A stretch of 64,000 bases of DNA from Onchocerca lupi (taxonomy: Eukaryota; Nematoda; Chromadorea; Rhabditida; Onchocercidae). Where the stretch lies: NCBI GenBank assembly GCA_028564675.1, contig JAOVVO010000052.1, positions 1-64,000 of the forward strand, read 5' to 3'. Under the pieces are notes generated by a model. The model was not told the DNA's origin and made no database searches. It saw only the letters and a program-made list of their open reading frames with translations. Below are positions 35,950-48,816 of this stretch, in pieces; the stretch's first letter is position 1; the number at the start of each line of letters is the position of its first letter. Position numbers and translations under genes: made by a program.

Positions 35950-38900
35950 TTACGAATTATAACTATGAATTATTTGAGTTGCGATGTAGTCTGGATAACA
36001 GAAATATTCCTTGAAATATCTGAAAACCTGCGACCAGAAAGAAGTGGTAGGAATGCGATAATACACAACGATGAAATTGCACAATATCAGGCTGGAAGAC
36101 CAATAGGTAAATCGAAATCAAGTAACACTTAACAGCGATGATGTGTACAATCTATATCAATGTATATATTGTATAATAAAAATGTTAATCATCATTTCTG
36201 TTCCTTGCCACGTAACTTTATAACCTTTTCACCGATTGCTTTCAAATTTTGAAACAATTTTGCATTCAAATAGGCGCGTATTTTCATCTAGATATATCTA
36301 CTTTTTTTGCCTGTCACATCTGTGACAGATTCAAACGAGATGACGATTCCGATGTCGGTAAGGATTTTTATGAAGTTGTGACGAAAAATATGATACAAGG
36401 ACCTTGCGGTATATTGAATCCAAATTCACCATGCATGATAGGTGGAAAATGCTGTAAGCGATATCATGAAGCATTAGTATCCAACACAGTTACAGGAAAC
36501 GATGGATATCCTTTATACAGAAGATGATCAACAGAAGATGGCGGTAAATTAGCAACCATACAAATGCAAAACGGTGGCGCTGATGGGTTGTTCCATATTT
36601 GTCTTTGCCATTAAAAACATACAAAGCGCACATGAATGTAAAATACTATCACTCCATTGAATCAATCAAATACATTGGTAAGTATATGAACAAAAACAGC
36701 GATATGGCAATGCAACCAGAAAGAAGTGATAGGAATGCGATAATACATAACGATGAAATTGCACAATATCAGGCTGGAAGATACATAAGCATAAATGAAA
36801 GTGTGCTTAGAAATGGCGAACGAAGTCCTCAATCAATTCAGAATGCCATCACCGAATCGATCTGTCGCTGCTTCGATCGACATAATTCTACATCGAAAAA
36901 AAAAAAGAAAAGAAAATTAACACAGGTTGTTTTTTTTCGTTGTGCAATCAAATATTTCTAAGCTAACACTTGAGCAAAAAGATATTTACATCAAATAATG
37001 CAAATTGTCGAGTTGGAGAAATCTTTTTTTTAGATGCACCAGGAGGAACTGATAAAACGTTCCTAATTAGATTGATTCTGGCAACAATTCGATCCCGAAA
37101 TGACATAGTCTTAGCTCTTGCATAAATAACTGCAACATTGCTATCAAGTGGAAGAACTGCTCATTCCGCTTTGAAATTGCGATTGAGCATGCAATTAACT
37201 GGAACTCCCATCTACAACATTTCCAAAACATAAGGCATGGGAAAAGTATTGCAAAAATGCAAACTTATTGTTTGGGATGAATGTACAATGGCGCACAAAA
37301 AGTCGTTCGAGGCTCTTGATCGACCATTGCAAGATTTGCGCGGAAACATCAGAACATTTGGGAACGCATTAATATGGCTTGCAAGAGATTTCAGACAAAC
37401 ATCATCTGTTGGGAATTTCTGGGAACTTTTTAGAAAATATATTGGTTGATAACTTTTTCGTTGCAGTCAACTCGGATAATTAATCGACAAATGCAGAAGA
37501 GTCAATAGTAAATACTTTATCAAACATTAATTAGAGAATAATCTAGAAACAAAATTAAGTCGATATTATAGCGCGACTAATAATGTAAAAACGAATTTGA
37601 AAAAAGTGGACGTGGAGGAAATCGGATTATATTCCCCAGTTAATATGAAAAATGGAAAAGTGGGAAAAGGGAGAATTTATAGTGAAGAGGTAGGAATGGG
37701 CGTCATTGTATTAAGGAACAATAACATGTGCATGAGTAACAATGTCTTACTATTAAGGCTAAAGCGTGGGAATGGGAGACAAAGATGAAGGTTAGAGATG
37801 TACTTAGTGATAGGATGGAAGATAAAATTTATATATGATGAATCACGATTAATTTGACAATTGATTACTAGATATATTTATAATTAATTTCGATTTTCCG
37901 ACATCCTCTGTAATTCCCCGATCGACACTAGCGGACGAAATAGATGGTTGTCTGAAATATTTTACTTTGTGGCGACACTTAAAGAGGTAAAATAAACTAC
38001 AAATGTGTGTGCCTAGCTGCAAAACGATAGATTAGGTGAGATATTCTCACATTAATTGCTGCAAATTGAGAACAGAAAATGCCGGTTGATCTAGTAAAAA
38101 GAATAATAAGGAATAAAAATCGAATTTTTTTCAGTATCAGTAATTGTTAGCATAATAAGAGATTATTACTTTTTTCTTTTTTTTTGATTGGAATATTATC
38201 TTTTTTTCGCTTTTTTTGCTGAGTTCGCCAAAAAGAACAAAATAATAAATATAAATTCAGTTTTGCTTCTGTTTTTTGTTTTTTTTTTATCATATTTAGG
38301 ACGAATTTCATTGTCTCATAACTTCTGAATTCTTCTGAATTTAGAAACGTCAAAAGAAGAGCGGGTTGAAAAAGCATTTCCGAATATTCAAACCAATTAT
38401 AAGAATCACGATTGGCCGAGTGAACGAACTATTTTTGTAGTCAAGAACAAAGACGTCTACGAACTTAACAATATTATTTAATCTAAGATTCAAATCGAGG
38501 AAATCACATACAAGTTCGTCGAAGCAGATGAATGAAGCGATTAATTATTCAGCAGAATTTTTGAATTAACTTGATCTGCCAGGGATACCACCGCACATAC
38601 TGCAATTGAAAATCAGCGGGCCAATTATCATATTGCGAAATTTCAACCAGTCAAAACTTTGTAAATCACACGGCGTGCATAAAAAAATTAATGGACAATA
38701 TAGTAGAAAGAATAATCTTGACAGGACCTTTCAAAAGTGAAGATGTTCTCATTCTTCGCATTTCTATGATTCCAACAGATACGTCATTTCAGTTTAAGAG
38801 ATCTCAATTCCCAATTCGATTGGTGTTTGCATTCACCAGCAGCAGAGCTCAGGGCCAATCTTTAGAATTGTGTAATTTAGATCTAGAAACTTCTCACATG

Positions 38901-39100
38901 GACAATTATATGTTTCGTGTTCTAGAGTCGGCAAACCAGACAATCTCTTTATTTACACAGATAATGGACGAACAAAAAAATATTGTATATCTATAAGCAT
39001 TGTGAAATTAAACATATTAAAAACGTTTGCTTTCTCTTTTTTTTCTTTACCACATAACCAGAATGAGCTACAGCAGCGCGTGTTTTATATAAAAATATGC
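35950..39100 (+). mobile_element. Decayed Helitron (Rep/Pif1-helicase remnant)
   Basis: Segments in several plus-strand frames, separated by stops and frameshifts, read in the order of a Helitron Rep-Hel protein. They are a Helitron-like N-terminal segment (NAIIHNDEIAQYQAGR, QAGRYISINESVLRN), then the Rep-flanking region (NMIQGPCGILNPNSPCM, TGNDGYPLYRR, KSIKYIGKYMNK-type sequence at 36660-36710), and then the Pif1-type helicase. The helicase part has a damaged Walker A (APGGTDKTF, where GGTGKT is expected), a Walker B (LIVWDECTMAHKK), FKSEDVLILRISMIPTD, SRAQGQSLELC and a final CSRVGKPDNLFIYTDN at about 38930. Coding remnants stop at about 38995. A GC-rich ACAGCAGCGCGTG at about 39072 could be part of the 3' end, but no clear hairpin-CTRR terminus was found. 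The element is inactive. Confidence 0.88.
36033..36782 (+). repeat. About 68-bp direct duplication inside the Helitron remnant
   Basis: The segment ACCAGAAAGAAGTGGTAGGA, running on to GCTGGAAGA, lies at 36033-36100 and recurs at 36715-36782 with about three differences. Both copies encode the same peptide region (PERS.RNAIIHNDEIAQYQ). The copies occupy non-equivalent positions in the protein order. This points to rearrangement or to two overlapping element copies rather than simple point decay. Confidence 0.85.
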
Positions 39101-39502
39101 GTACATTCGAATGCAAATTTGTTTCAAAATTTCAAAGCAATAGGTAAGAACTTTCGGAGATCTTAGATTTTAAGAGATTTTTTTGAGAGATTTAGATTTC
39201 CATTAATGTAGATAAGGCCGTGTTTAAGAAATTTCGGAAATTTAAGATTTTGAACAAATAAACAAATACAGTTTTATTTATATAGATTAGCTGGACCGAT
39301 TATGCGAAGTGTGACCGAATATGGCTAATTGGCAATAAAAAAACATTGATTAGATTGATATCGCTGCAAATGTCTTTGAGATATTATCTTTGAGATAGCA
39401 TGTGCAATGAAGGCTCGAATTTAGCTCATAATATGAAAGATCTCGCCTTTTTCAGTTTCAAATGTTAGCTAATGATTGATCATAAAAACTTATTTGTTTG
39501 TT

Positions 39503-39536
39503 TTTGATAAGAAGAGATTGATCTCTTCTTATCAAA
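39503..39536. repeat. 16-bp perfect inverted repeat with 2-nt loop
   Basis: TTTGATAAGAAGAGAT is followed by TG and then its exact reverse complement ATCTCTTCTTATCAAA. It is not followed by a T-run and does not flank a gene end, so it is unlikely to be a terminator-like signal. It may be a junction of two element ends or a cruciform-forming site. Confidence 0.9.
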
Positions 39537-41584
39537 GACGCTTTTTTAAATTAATTCGAATGAAAAAAACAAAAGGAATACCGGACACTGTACCCATTGA
39601 ACAACGTCACGCCATTCTGAAAGTGTTGGGACTGGACCATCAATAGAAAATTCCAATTGCAATGCCTCTCCCTGCTATCCTTTTTTGGATAGATATGTGT
39701 AATTTTGCTAAATATAGCATGCCGAACTTGTTTCTGATTCATATTTTGCAGCAGCAAATACGGACACTGCTAATAATTGTTTGAGGGAGATAGAAGATAT
39801 GGAGAGAACAGCGACGAATTAGCCTTGAAGTAATTTTGGTATCCATTGGTCGAAAGAATTTCCATCTCAAATGGTTTTGAATCTCTTGAAATCACCAGAA
39901 GATCAACCGCTTGTTATTCATTCAAATTATAAGTTGACAGGATAAGTATTCTTTTGATTTCACATATCACTCGATTATCACTACAACTCACTTGGCTTTA
40001 TCCGGCTGATACACATCGCTACTTTTTGTGGAACACAAAAGATAACTTGTTACTTTGGATTATTCATTTTTAAATGAAATCAAATCAATATTTTTAAACA
40101 AAACTTGGTCCTTTCCAAACATTGTTATACTGAATTAGAAAGTTTTCAGTTTTTTTTTTTTTCCGAATATGATCTCAGCACTGTTTGACATAGCAGTATC
40201 GCATAATCAGGCATATTTCATGCGCAAAAGTGATGATGAAGAATAAATAAAGTTACGACAAAAGTGATATTTCAAATTTCAGAGTTCTGTAATATAATAG
40301 TAGCGAAATTTAATACAAAATGAGTGGCATAAATGACATTTCAAGGTATATCACAACTCATTCACTGTGGCAGAAAATTGACAAATAGAATTTGAAATAT
40401 CTATTTGAACGTTAGTATTAGATGAGATGATGTTTTATAATTAGCTTGCAAGCATCAATTACTGCAAGTCTAAATAAATATCTTAATTTTACTGAAGCCG
40501 AAGATGTTCACACTAATTTCTATTTTCAAATAGTGATATTCAACGGAGAAAATGTTGCAGTTGATCAATTAAAATCATTAATTTGGATTTCTTTAATCTG
40601 CCTGAGGATAAGAATAAGAAAGCCTTCTGGCCTCAGCGAAAAATTAGACACTCAAGAGTTTTGTAATAGAAAGATCTTTTGCTTTATTGTATACAAATGA
40701 AATTCGAGATAAAATTAAACGCCATGATGCTGCTTGCAGTAATTACATGCAAAAATATGGTTACTTTTCAATTTTTTTCATACTCTCTGAAAAATTAACC
40801 TGATCCTTGTTTTTAGTTTCTATTCGCCTCAGTTCACAGCAGTTATCTGAAAGATAACAGATATCTTAACTTCTTAAGTTTTCGCATTAGTGAATACACA
40901 TATGTCTTCATTATAGTCGTGCTAACAGCATTAATTTCAAATGGTTATTAGTTCTTGAAATTTGTTTCATGATTCTGTTTTTTACAGTACTAATATAGAA
41001 ATAAGAATAGTTCAAGACGAAGCAGTAATAGAGGGAATTGTGTTCATACCGAAAAAAAAAATCAAGAAATGAGTTTTCGATTGTAATAAAAATGATTATC
41101 TTGACAATTATTATTACAATACTTGCATTAATCATGAGTTAAATTTTTTTCTGAAAAAGGCAAAATCTTTGTTTTTAAATTTTCAGCTAGCTGAGGTATA
41201 TCTTATCTTGCATATTAAGAACTATTTCAGAAATGTTAAGTAAGTCACCACCTTCTAACTATCATACTCAGCAGCTATTCTTTAATTTCAAGCATTGTTT
41301 ATTGAGCTACATTCTCAATATGATCAGTTCTGCTGGATCTCTACATTTATACGATTATAATTATCCACTTTATAACTTATTTAAAAGCTGGAATTGAGCG
41401 TTTGTACTTATTACGTTCTATAATGATCGTAATTAATGGAAAATTTGAGTTATAAGCACCTGCAATTTGTTATAAACACGATAATTACTTGTTTTTGACG
41501 TTATCTGTTTATTAGTTTCATTTAAAAATTTATTTCAGACTTTGAATTTCTAAGATTTTATGCTAAACAAAAGAAATGCTTCTT

Positions 41585-41610
41585 AAAAAAAAAAAAAAAA
41601 AAAAAAAAAA
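41585..41610. repeat. Poly(A) tract, about 26 bp
   Basis: Uninterrupted A-run in gene-poor DNA. It could be a retroposon tail or simple polymerase slippage. No associated body was recognised upstream. Confidence 0.8.
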
Positions 41611-44600
41611 CCAGCGATCACTGATTGTTACTTGTCTGTTTGTGTTTTCTTCACACAATTTGTAGAAAATAATTTTTTTTTTCTTTTTTTTACAAAAAGA
41701 GTACGTCAGTGTAGTAAGCAATCTCGCTGCATTGAGGTAAAGTAGGAAATACGACTTGGACACCTTCCTTCATGTCACAATTTTTGAAATTTGAAGTTTT
41801 ATGACAACTAGAAAGAGTTGTTCCATTCCTTACATCATATCAAATACAATCATTCAACACACAGCAGTTAACTGATTGAAAGAAAGTGACCTTTAAAAAT
41901 TCTTTCGAAGATAATGTCAAGTTCTTATCAATCATTCATTGAATGATTGGACTGATCTTTCTGTGACATCAATTGACATAAGTTAAAATGCCCTACGGTA
42001 ATGTACAGTAATTCTGATGCGACGACCATTTTCCAAACATAAATAAGGCAGTAGTGAGTAAACAATGCTCTCATTTACTCCATTTGAGTGAAATAATTTA
42101 TAATTTCTCATTAACAACTAATACTATTAAACAACATATCATTATTTCAAATTATATGATTATCAAAAATTCATTATTATAAACCATAAAACGACATATG
42201 GAAATTTTTCTTCAATATGAAATATGAGAATGTCATAATAATATAATATAAACAGGCTAATTTTATCTCAAATCTAGTTTTGTTGTGATAAATAATATAT
42301 GATTTATCCAACACTAGATTGATTTCTTAATTTCAGACTTTTCTGGGATCTATTTATTTTAGAATTAAACCAGTGCCGTTAGGGAGTAATTGATTTCATT
42401 TTCTGTAGATAATAAAAAAAGAACAATCTTGTAATAATTATAGCTACTGAGACACAATTCTTTACTATTTCAAATTTTAGCAGAAGTTTAAACCAAATTC
42501 ACACTCTTTTCAATAAAATATAACTTGTCCAGAATTTTACGAAAAGGAAAATTTTAACTAAAATGCATGTCCTTTCGATTTCACGAACCATTTTACAGTT
42601 TTTTCCAATCTTCCAATGCATTTGCAAATTTCCAATTTTCTAATAATGATACTGATTATATTAGCAAGAAAAAGTTGTTGAGAGTGTGAAATATATTAAT
42701 GAATATTTAATATTGTAAATGGAAATAGAGATCATTATAAATGGAAAATAGAGATCAGTAGAAAAGGGTAATACCTAAATTTATTTGAATAATAGGGAGT
42801 CAATTCCTAATTTTAATAGGAGCGAGGTTTGTTGAAATATGTTCCATAAATTGTTTTACGAAATCCTCAGTGAAAGGCGAGAATTTTATTTGGAAAAAGC
42901 ATCTCTGCAGGGATTTAAATTAAATTTCTATAAGAAAACGGTTGTTTTTGGCTTTTCTCTTCAGCTGAGTAACTGCACTGTCAAATGGTTCATCATTTCC
43001 ACTCACTGAATTTTTATTTGATACTTAATTCTCAAATTCTTTTCACCCGAATTTAGAAAAAATCTAAAAGTTCAATATGGGAGTTCGATAATAAGAATCC
43101 AAAATTGCTACACTACATTGCTTCCATTTCTTTATACTCAAAATTGGATCTTGACAATTTTTGCTTACACAAATTCAAATGTGGAAATGTGCAATTTACC
43201 GGATGTTCCCAAAGGAATCTTATCATCATTTCGACTATTTGTCAGCAAATGCTAGATAGAACTTGAAACACTAATTTTAAATATATTTGTGCTCATACTA
43301 GACATGAAAACTTTTTCTGGTTTTCACATCGATGGGAAATTGTTAGCTACATTTTTTACAAATACAGAATCGATTGTTGGATATTTCGTACTAGATTTTG
43401 AGATCTTATTTATTGGTTTCTAAAGCTTCTTGCTAAAAATTCTAGCTTCTTGCTCAAAAATCATGAAATCTTCTAAAATGTTTATGCTAATAGAGAAATT
43501 TACGGTAGGATGGGACATTTTAAGGAATAAAACTTCGCACTAAGCCATAAAATCTGTAGTTCTTATTTTCTTACTATTGCTCTAATTAACATTAATTTTG
43601 GGTTACTTTTACCTGACACATGTCGATTTATAACAACAGGAATAGAACAAGTCGATCAGCTGCATGACATACTTGCTTGAAATCAATTACTGATTCTGAT
43701 CCATAAAGCTTAATTTCGATGAACTTTTAATTGCCTTTACTTCATTTTTTATTTGTTCAATTTTGTTCTTCAGTATAAGTAGTTTTCATTATAATTTGTT
43801 CCATTACATGTTTTCGGCTTTCTAACACTAAATAGTCACAAAATCATCATCGAGATCATTGTTAACTACATCCTTAAAAATCTGTTCGTTTGAAAACTTT
43901 TTGATTTCACAAAACTAAAAATCAAGACTATCATTTACGTATAATCGGTTACTATTACTGTCAATTGTCAGTTCTGATTATGATTCAGTACATTTTGGAA
44001 TTTTTCAAATTGAAAAAATGAGATTCATAGCTTTACACAAGAAGGCTGAGTACATAACGAAAGATGAGTGAAATCTGATTAATTGTAGGCTGTGTTGTAT
44101 AAATTTCCTGACTTAATTCATCTATCGCGAAAGGGTAATGGACATCAAATTTTTTTACGTATACTTTTGAAAGAAAATCTGAAAATTTTGATCTCAAAAT
44201 CTATTGCTAACAATGATTTGATCGTTTCAGAAATATCGTGTGTTTCAAGAAATGTAAAGAGATAAAATTAGGCTACGTACCAAGCGAAAAGTGTTCGTGT
44301 AAGTCATTTTATGATCCATTTACTGCAAACAAAGGATCTATAAAAGTTTAATCCTTCTACACTCCAGGGTGATACTGAACTGTAAGCTCTTCATACCAAG
44401 CTTGAAATGCCTAACATGAACTTCTTTTTTTAGTATAACTTTATAGATATGCAGATAAATAAAAAACACTCTACTGTATATACAGTAACTTCAACTAATA
44501 ATAAAACAAGTTTATTTGTAATTTTCTGTTCATTTTCAAGTAATTAATGTGTTGTTCTCCACATTATATTTATAATCGATGCCAGTCTTAAAAAGAAGGA

Positions 44601-45237
44601 ATGAATTTTGAGACGAGGATCGATTTAATCGAAACAAAATCAATTATCCTTCAAATTCGGAAAAGAAGGATAGAAGTATAATACCATTATAGGAAAAGAA
44701 AGGTATTCAAAAGTAACATCAGAGGGTGCAGTTACTGAGCTCTTATTTCTTGATTGCTTTCACTTATTTCTCATTCACCCATTCTTTCTCCAAAGTTAAT
44801 TCATCCATAAATTGAAAATCGTTCAATATGGACTTACAATTCGGTATTAATTTAAATGCAGCATATTCATTTTAATGGCATCCCATAAGGTGACGTCAGT
44901 CATAGCAGTGTTATATCATAAATTTCTTGAAGTTATTGCCAGCTCAATTTTTTTCACTTTAACTCCAAAACTGAGCAAAGTCCTTTATTTCCCTATATGA
45001 TTATATCAGTGGACAAGATTTCCTTTCAAGCAACCCTCTTTCTTTGACATCACCAATTTGTCTTGAAAAACAGACAATACGTTATCTATTTTCTTCTTCT
45101 ATTAGTAAATTTATTTGGAATAAAAATAATTCATGAAAATTTCGACTTGACAGAAAAATATTCGTTTCATGAAAACTGTAGCAATGGAGAATTCAACTGA
45201 TGAATTTATAGCAATCTGCGATGCTATCTAAATCAAG

Positions 45238-45402
45238 AATTTATATCGGGAAATGCACTAATTTAACGTCAAAATTTACTTCGTAACAACAAGTCTCTTC
45301 ATCAGCGAACAAGCTAGCCAAAATTTATATTGAAAAATGAACTAATTTAATACCAGAATTTAGTTTTTAACAAAAAATTTCTTCATCAGCAATAAGCTAA
45401 CC
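45238..45402. repeat. Diverged 82-bp tandem duplication
   Basis: Two adjacent units share the order AATTTATAT.G...AATG.ACTAATTTAA...CTTCATCAGC...AAGCTA.CCAA (about 45238-45320 and 45321-45402). They are around 80% identical by eye, so this is an older duplication than the one at 8183. Confidence 0.75.
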
Positions 45403-45983
45403 AATAGTTGTAAAATCTATTCATTCGTAACTTCAATACAACTTTAGAGAATCATATTAATTGCTCATTTGCAACTTTTCAGCTCTGTTCTAATGAATGA
45501 AATTAGGTCTAATTTTATTAGGTCCTCGTCGTATACGTAAAATTAATTCAAATCATTTTGCATTACTAATTGAAAATGCGAAAGATATGTGTTTGTTTCG
45601 CTGCTCTTTACGCGTTAAATTGAATGCGAGAAATGATTTTGAGATACAAAATGTGTGAAGGATTGCTTGAATCATAAAATACTGTGTCTCACTTTTAATG
45701 ATCTCATCGAAATCGATCTTCAGCCTATTCTCTTGCAAGTTACGTTACTTTACTAGGTGTGTTGCCATTGCCTTCAAAACTAATGAAACGAATTTCTATG
45801 GTTGATAATGACTCCGATCCTCATGGGACTCGTAAAATAAATTTATGTGCCACTCAGGTTCCACATTACTACTATAATAGGCTTTCAGATCTGATTACCA
45901 CCAGTTAACTTCAGCGGTGTTTTCGCGCAGTGTGTCCGTCATTCACTTGCGTAATTTTAATTGCGAAAGTAAGCCATTGTTGT

Positions 45984-45993
45984 GCTGTTGCAG
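45984..45993 (+). promoter_or_regulatory. Possible splice acceptor in the nlp-12 leader
   Basis: GCTGTTGCAG precedes a 52-base leader ahead of the chosen ATG. It could receive either a spliced leader or an upstream 5' UTR exon. The sequence alone does not decide between them. Confidence 0.35.
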
Positions 45994-46045
45994 CGTATTT
46001 GACGTATATCTATCAATCTATCTCATCCTAATCTCGTCTTGGGAA

Positions 46046-48816
46046 ATGCTTCGCCGCTGGATCACATCAATACTCTTCATTCTGGGTTTCATAAGTATCG
46101 CTACGAATTGCAACTTACAGTCCGAACGATTTGACAGACAAGATAGAGACTACCGACCATTGCAGGTTAGTTCGCTCTTTTCTCTCCAGTGGCGTTAATT
46201 TTTTTTTTAATCGAAATGAATTGGAGAATTGGAATTTTTTTGAAACGAATTAGATCAAGTCGCCATTTAAAATGCAGTCAATTGTTTCAAAATACTGTAA
46301 ACGTACTTAATCCAATACTTCAAAAAATACTTCAGTTATGGATTCCTAGAACCAAAAATTCATTTCAATAAGTTATTTTTGAAAAAAATCAAAGCTTCAA
46401 AAAGTTTCATTCTGCTTGGTAATATTGCAATGATTCCCATGTAAATATAATTTCCAGATTTTTATTTCGCAAATTTTTCATTTCAATCTTGGTCAAATAT
46501 ATAACTCGTCTTACCATGTACAAAAGGAATTTTTCGACTAAAAAAAATTTTGTCCATTTTTTCGGAGATTTTCATCCAACGAATGTTATTTTCCAAAAAA
46601 TTTAATTTGTTTCTAAATTAATTCGAGCAAATCTGCCAAACAGATTTCTGAATTCCTCATGCCACACAAATAAAGTTATGTATAATGTAAACCCTCATGC
46701 AATCTGTGTTCAGAAGCTTTTTTTCAAAATAGCTCAGAAATTCTAGTAATTATGACTCCATTTTGAATGCATAGGAAAAAATTTTTTTCTTCAATAACTA
46801 CAAAGGAAGTGAAGAAAACATGGGTCACAAATAAATAAAATTAGTTGAAATAGAAACGGGAATGAAAAAAAAAAAGGAACTTTCAAAGAGAATAGAAAAA
46901 GAACGAAGGATGGGAAAAGTATATTGCTAAAAACTGAAATTTGATACAGAAAACAAGAATACTTCGAAATTATTCTAGAAAAGACGAAACTTTTTCAGTT
47001 TTAATAGTATTATAAATTACCACAACATTATTATTATCTTATAATATAGTGATCATAACATTATTATCAACTCATGATGCTTCAGAGATTGTGTAGCACT
47101 TCCAGTTTAACACAATTACTACCATTATTCTGTTTAAATGCACATTAGAAACAGTGATAACATGGTAAAATTGCCAAAGATATAGGGGATAGATGAATAG
47201 ACAAGTCTTTTCGGACACAACGTGAAGCGCCGACGACATCAAACGAACATGAAGCTTCTGAAAATAATTTTCGCCGTGCTTTCATCTCCTTCGATCGCTG
47301 TACTTGCAAATCTGAGGATAGTTTAGAGGAAAACAAAAGTATAGATGATACTAGAACGATGACGTATTTCTGGATCACGATATTCCATCCATCGCCTTTC
47401 AACAAATTCGAGCATTATCAAACATTTTCGGAGATATTTTCTTGGCCAAATTGAAAGCAATATCGCAATTTTGGACCTCATGAAGTGGTTACGCTCAGAT
47501 TTTACCAATCTAATTAGCAATTTTTTTAAAGTTAACAAGCAACACTCGATTTGCGATATGAGAAGATTTTTACATATACAGTTTCATCTTGAAGCAATCA
47601 ACTTAATCAAAGAGTTTATTTTTATTTTTCAATTTATCTTAGTTTTTTAAAGTAGATTTAGAACTTTTCAATATAACCTGAAAAGTTACACTGCTTTTGA
47701 ACTAAAGTAAAGCCTCAGAATTAAAACCGAAACAACTGCATCAGATAAATAAAATCAGAAAGTCTTCGATATAGCCTTCCTTATCCAAAATGAAAAAAAG
47801 AAAAAATTTTTTTTCACTTTTCTGGAACTTAGAAAAGTTTGAAAACTGGAAATGAGGTGGAATAAAGAAACAAGAGCACGCATTTTTCAAACGTTTTGTG
47901 ACATCTGTTGTTCTCCCTTCGAAGAGTTATTACTTGAACTGTTTCACACGTTCATCTTCTCATCAGATCAATCCAAATCAACTTTTCTAGACGTCTGAGA
48001 ATTTATTCTGTTTTTGACAGTCATCACTTATGATTGCTTTCACAAACATAACTTATCACTGATAACAATGAATTCAATTCACTAACTGCTCAATTTGATT
48101 GAAAAAGTTTCACATGTCACTACATTTTGAACTGCAAAGATTCATTGAGGATGACATCGTGTCATTTCCATTGAGGATGACTATAACTAAAAAAAAATAG
48201 AAAAAATAGATTACCAGACTAATTAATCATATGATTTTTTTATCAAGATTTTTTTGAGCAAGTAAATTTTTGACAAGAAAACGCGTGAAGAAAGAAATGA
48301 ATCTAGCTACTCATATTGGAAATCTAAATATTATCACTGTTCACATCAATTGTCATCGAAAGCTGATGGCATTTGATACGAGCAGTGATAGGCCTGATCC
48401 TCATGCTATGTCGTTCTCTTTTAAAGAAATAAAATTCATTAAGATTAAAGTTCTCTCAATGGATCAAGTTAGTTTTCATAAGTCATTTTTTTTTTCGTTT
48501 ATGCTGACGCTAAATTAAGTTAAATTTAATTTAACGATAAAACAATATAATTTAGAGTGCGAGAAACTGACCACACTTTGAAAGCAATTTCACCTATAAG
48601 AAAAAAAAAGTGAGGATAGGCGATATTCTTTCGTATCCTATTATAATTTTTACATTATATTGTTATAATATATTATATTACTATCATAATTTGTACAAAA
48701 TTTTGCAGTTCGGTAAACGAGATGGCCATCGACCATTGCAATTCGGGAAAAAGAGCTATCGACCTTTACAGTTCGGAAAAAGAGGTGTGGACGAAGCACC
48801 GGACTACTTCTACTGA
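46046..48816 (+). CDS. nlp-12: Neuropeptide precursor NLP-12 (CCK/gastrin-like)
   Basis: Two exons, 46046-46165 and 48709-48816 (TGA), make a 75-residue prepropeptide. A signal peptide covers about residues 1-22 (MLRRWITSILFILGFISIATNC). Three amidated peptides follow, each ending in G before dibasic sites: DYRPLQFG-KR, DGHRPLQFG-KK and SYRPLQFG-KR. A short acidic tail (GVDEAPDYFY) ends the protein. C. elegans NLP-12 releases DYRPLQF-amide and DGYRPLQF-amide, which act on the CCK-type receptors CKR-1 and CKR-2 in locomotion and feeding control. The 2.5-kb phase-0 intron splits the first peptide between Q and F. Neither exon alone would be obvious to a gene finder. The second peptide has His where C. 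elegans has Tyr, and the third peptide is additional. The gene is complete and isolated, with large spacers on both sides. Confidence 0.95.

Larger units (their letters stand above)
39101..46045. other. Gene-poor region upstream of nlp-12
   Basis: Almost 7 kb of AT-rich DNA without a supported exon. The longest frame (40446-40700, plus, 84 codons) has no recognisable family and no splice context. Contents noted are a 16-bp perfect inverted repeat at 39503-39536, a poly(A) run at 41585-41610 and a diverged 82-bp tandem repeat at about 45238-45402. The right-hand part is expected to hold the nlp-12 promoter. Confidence 0.5.

Noticed and set aside
40446..40700. 84-codon plus-strand frame in the gene-poor region
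   Set aside because: No family resemblance, no acceptor/donor pairing and no neighbouring exons.
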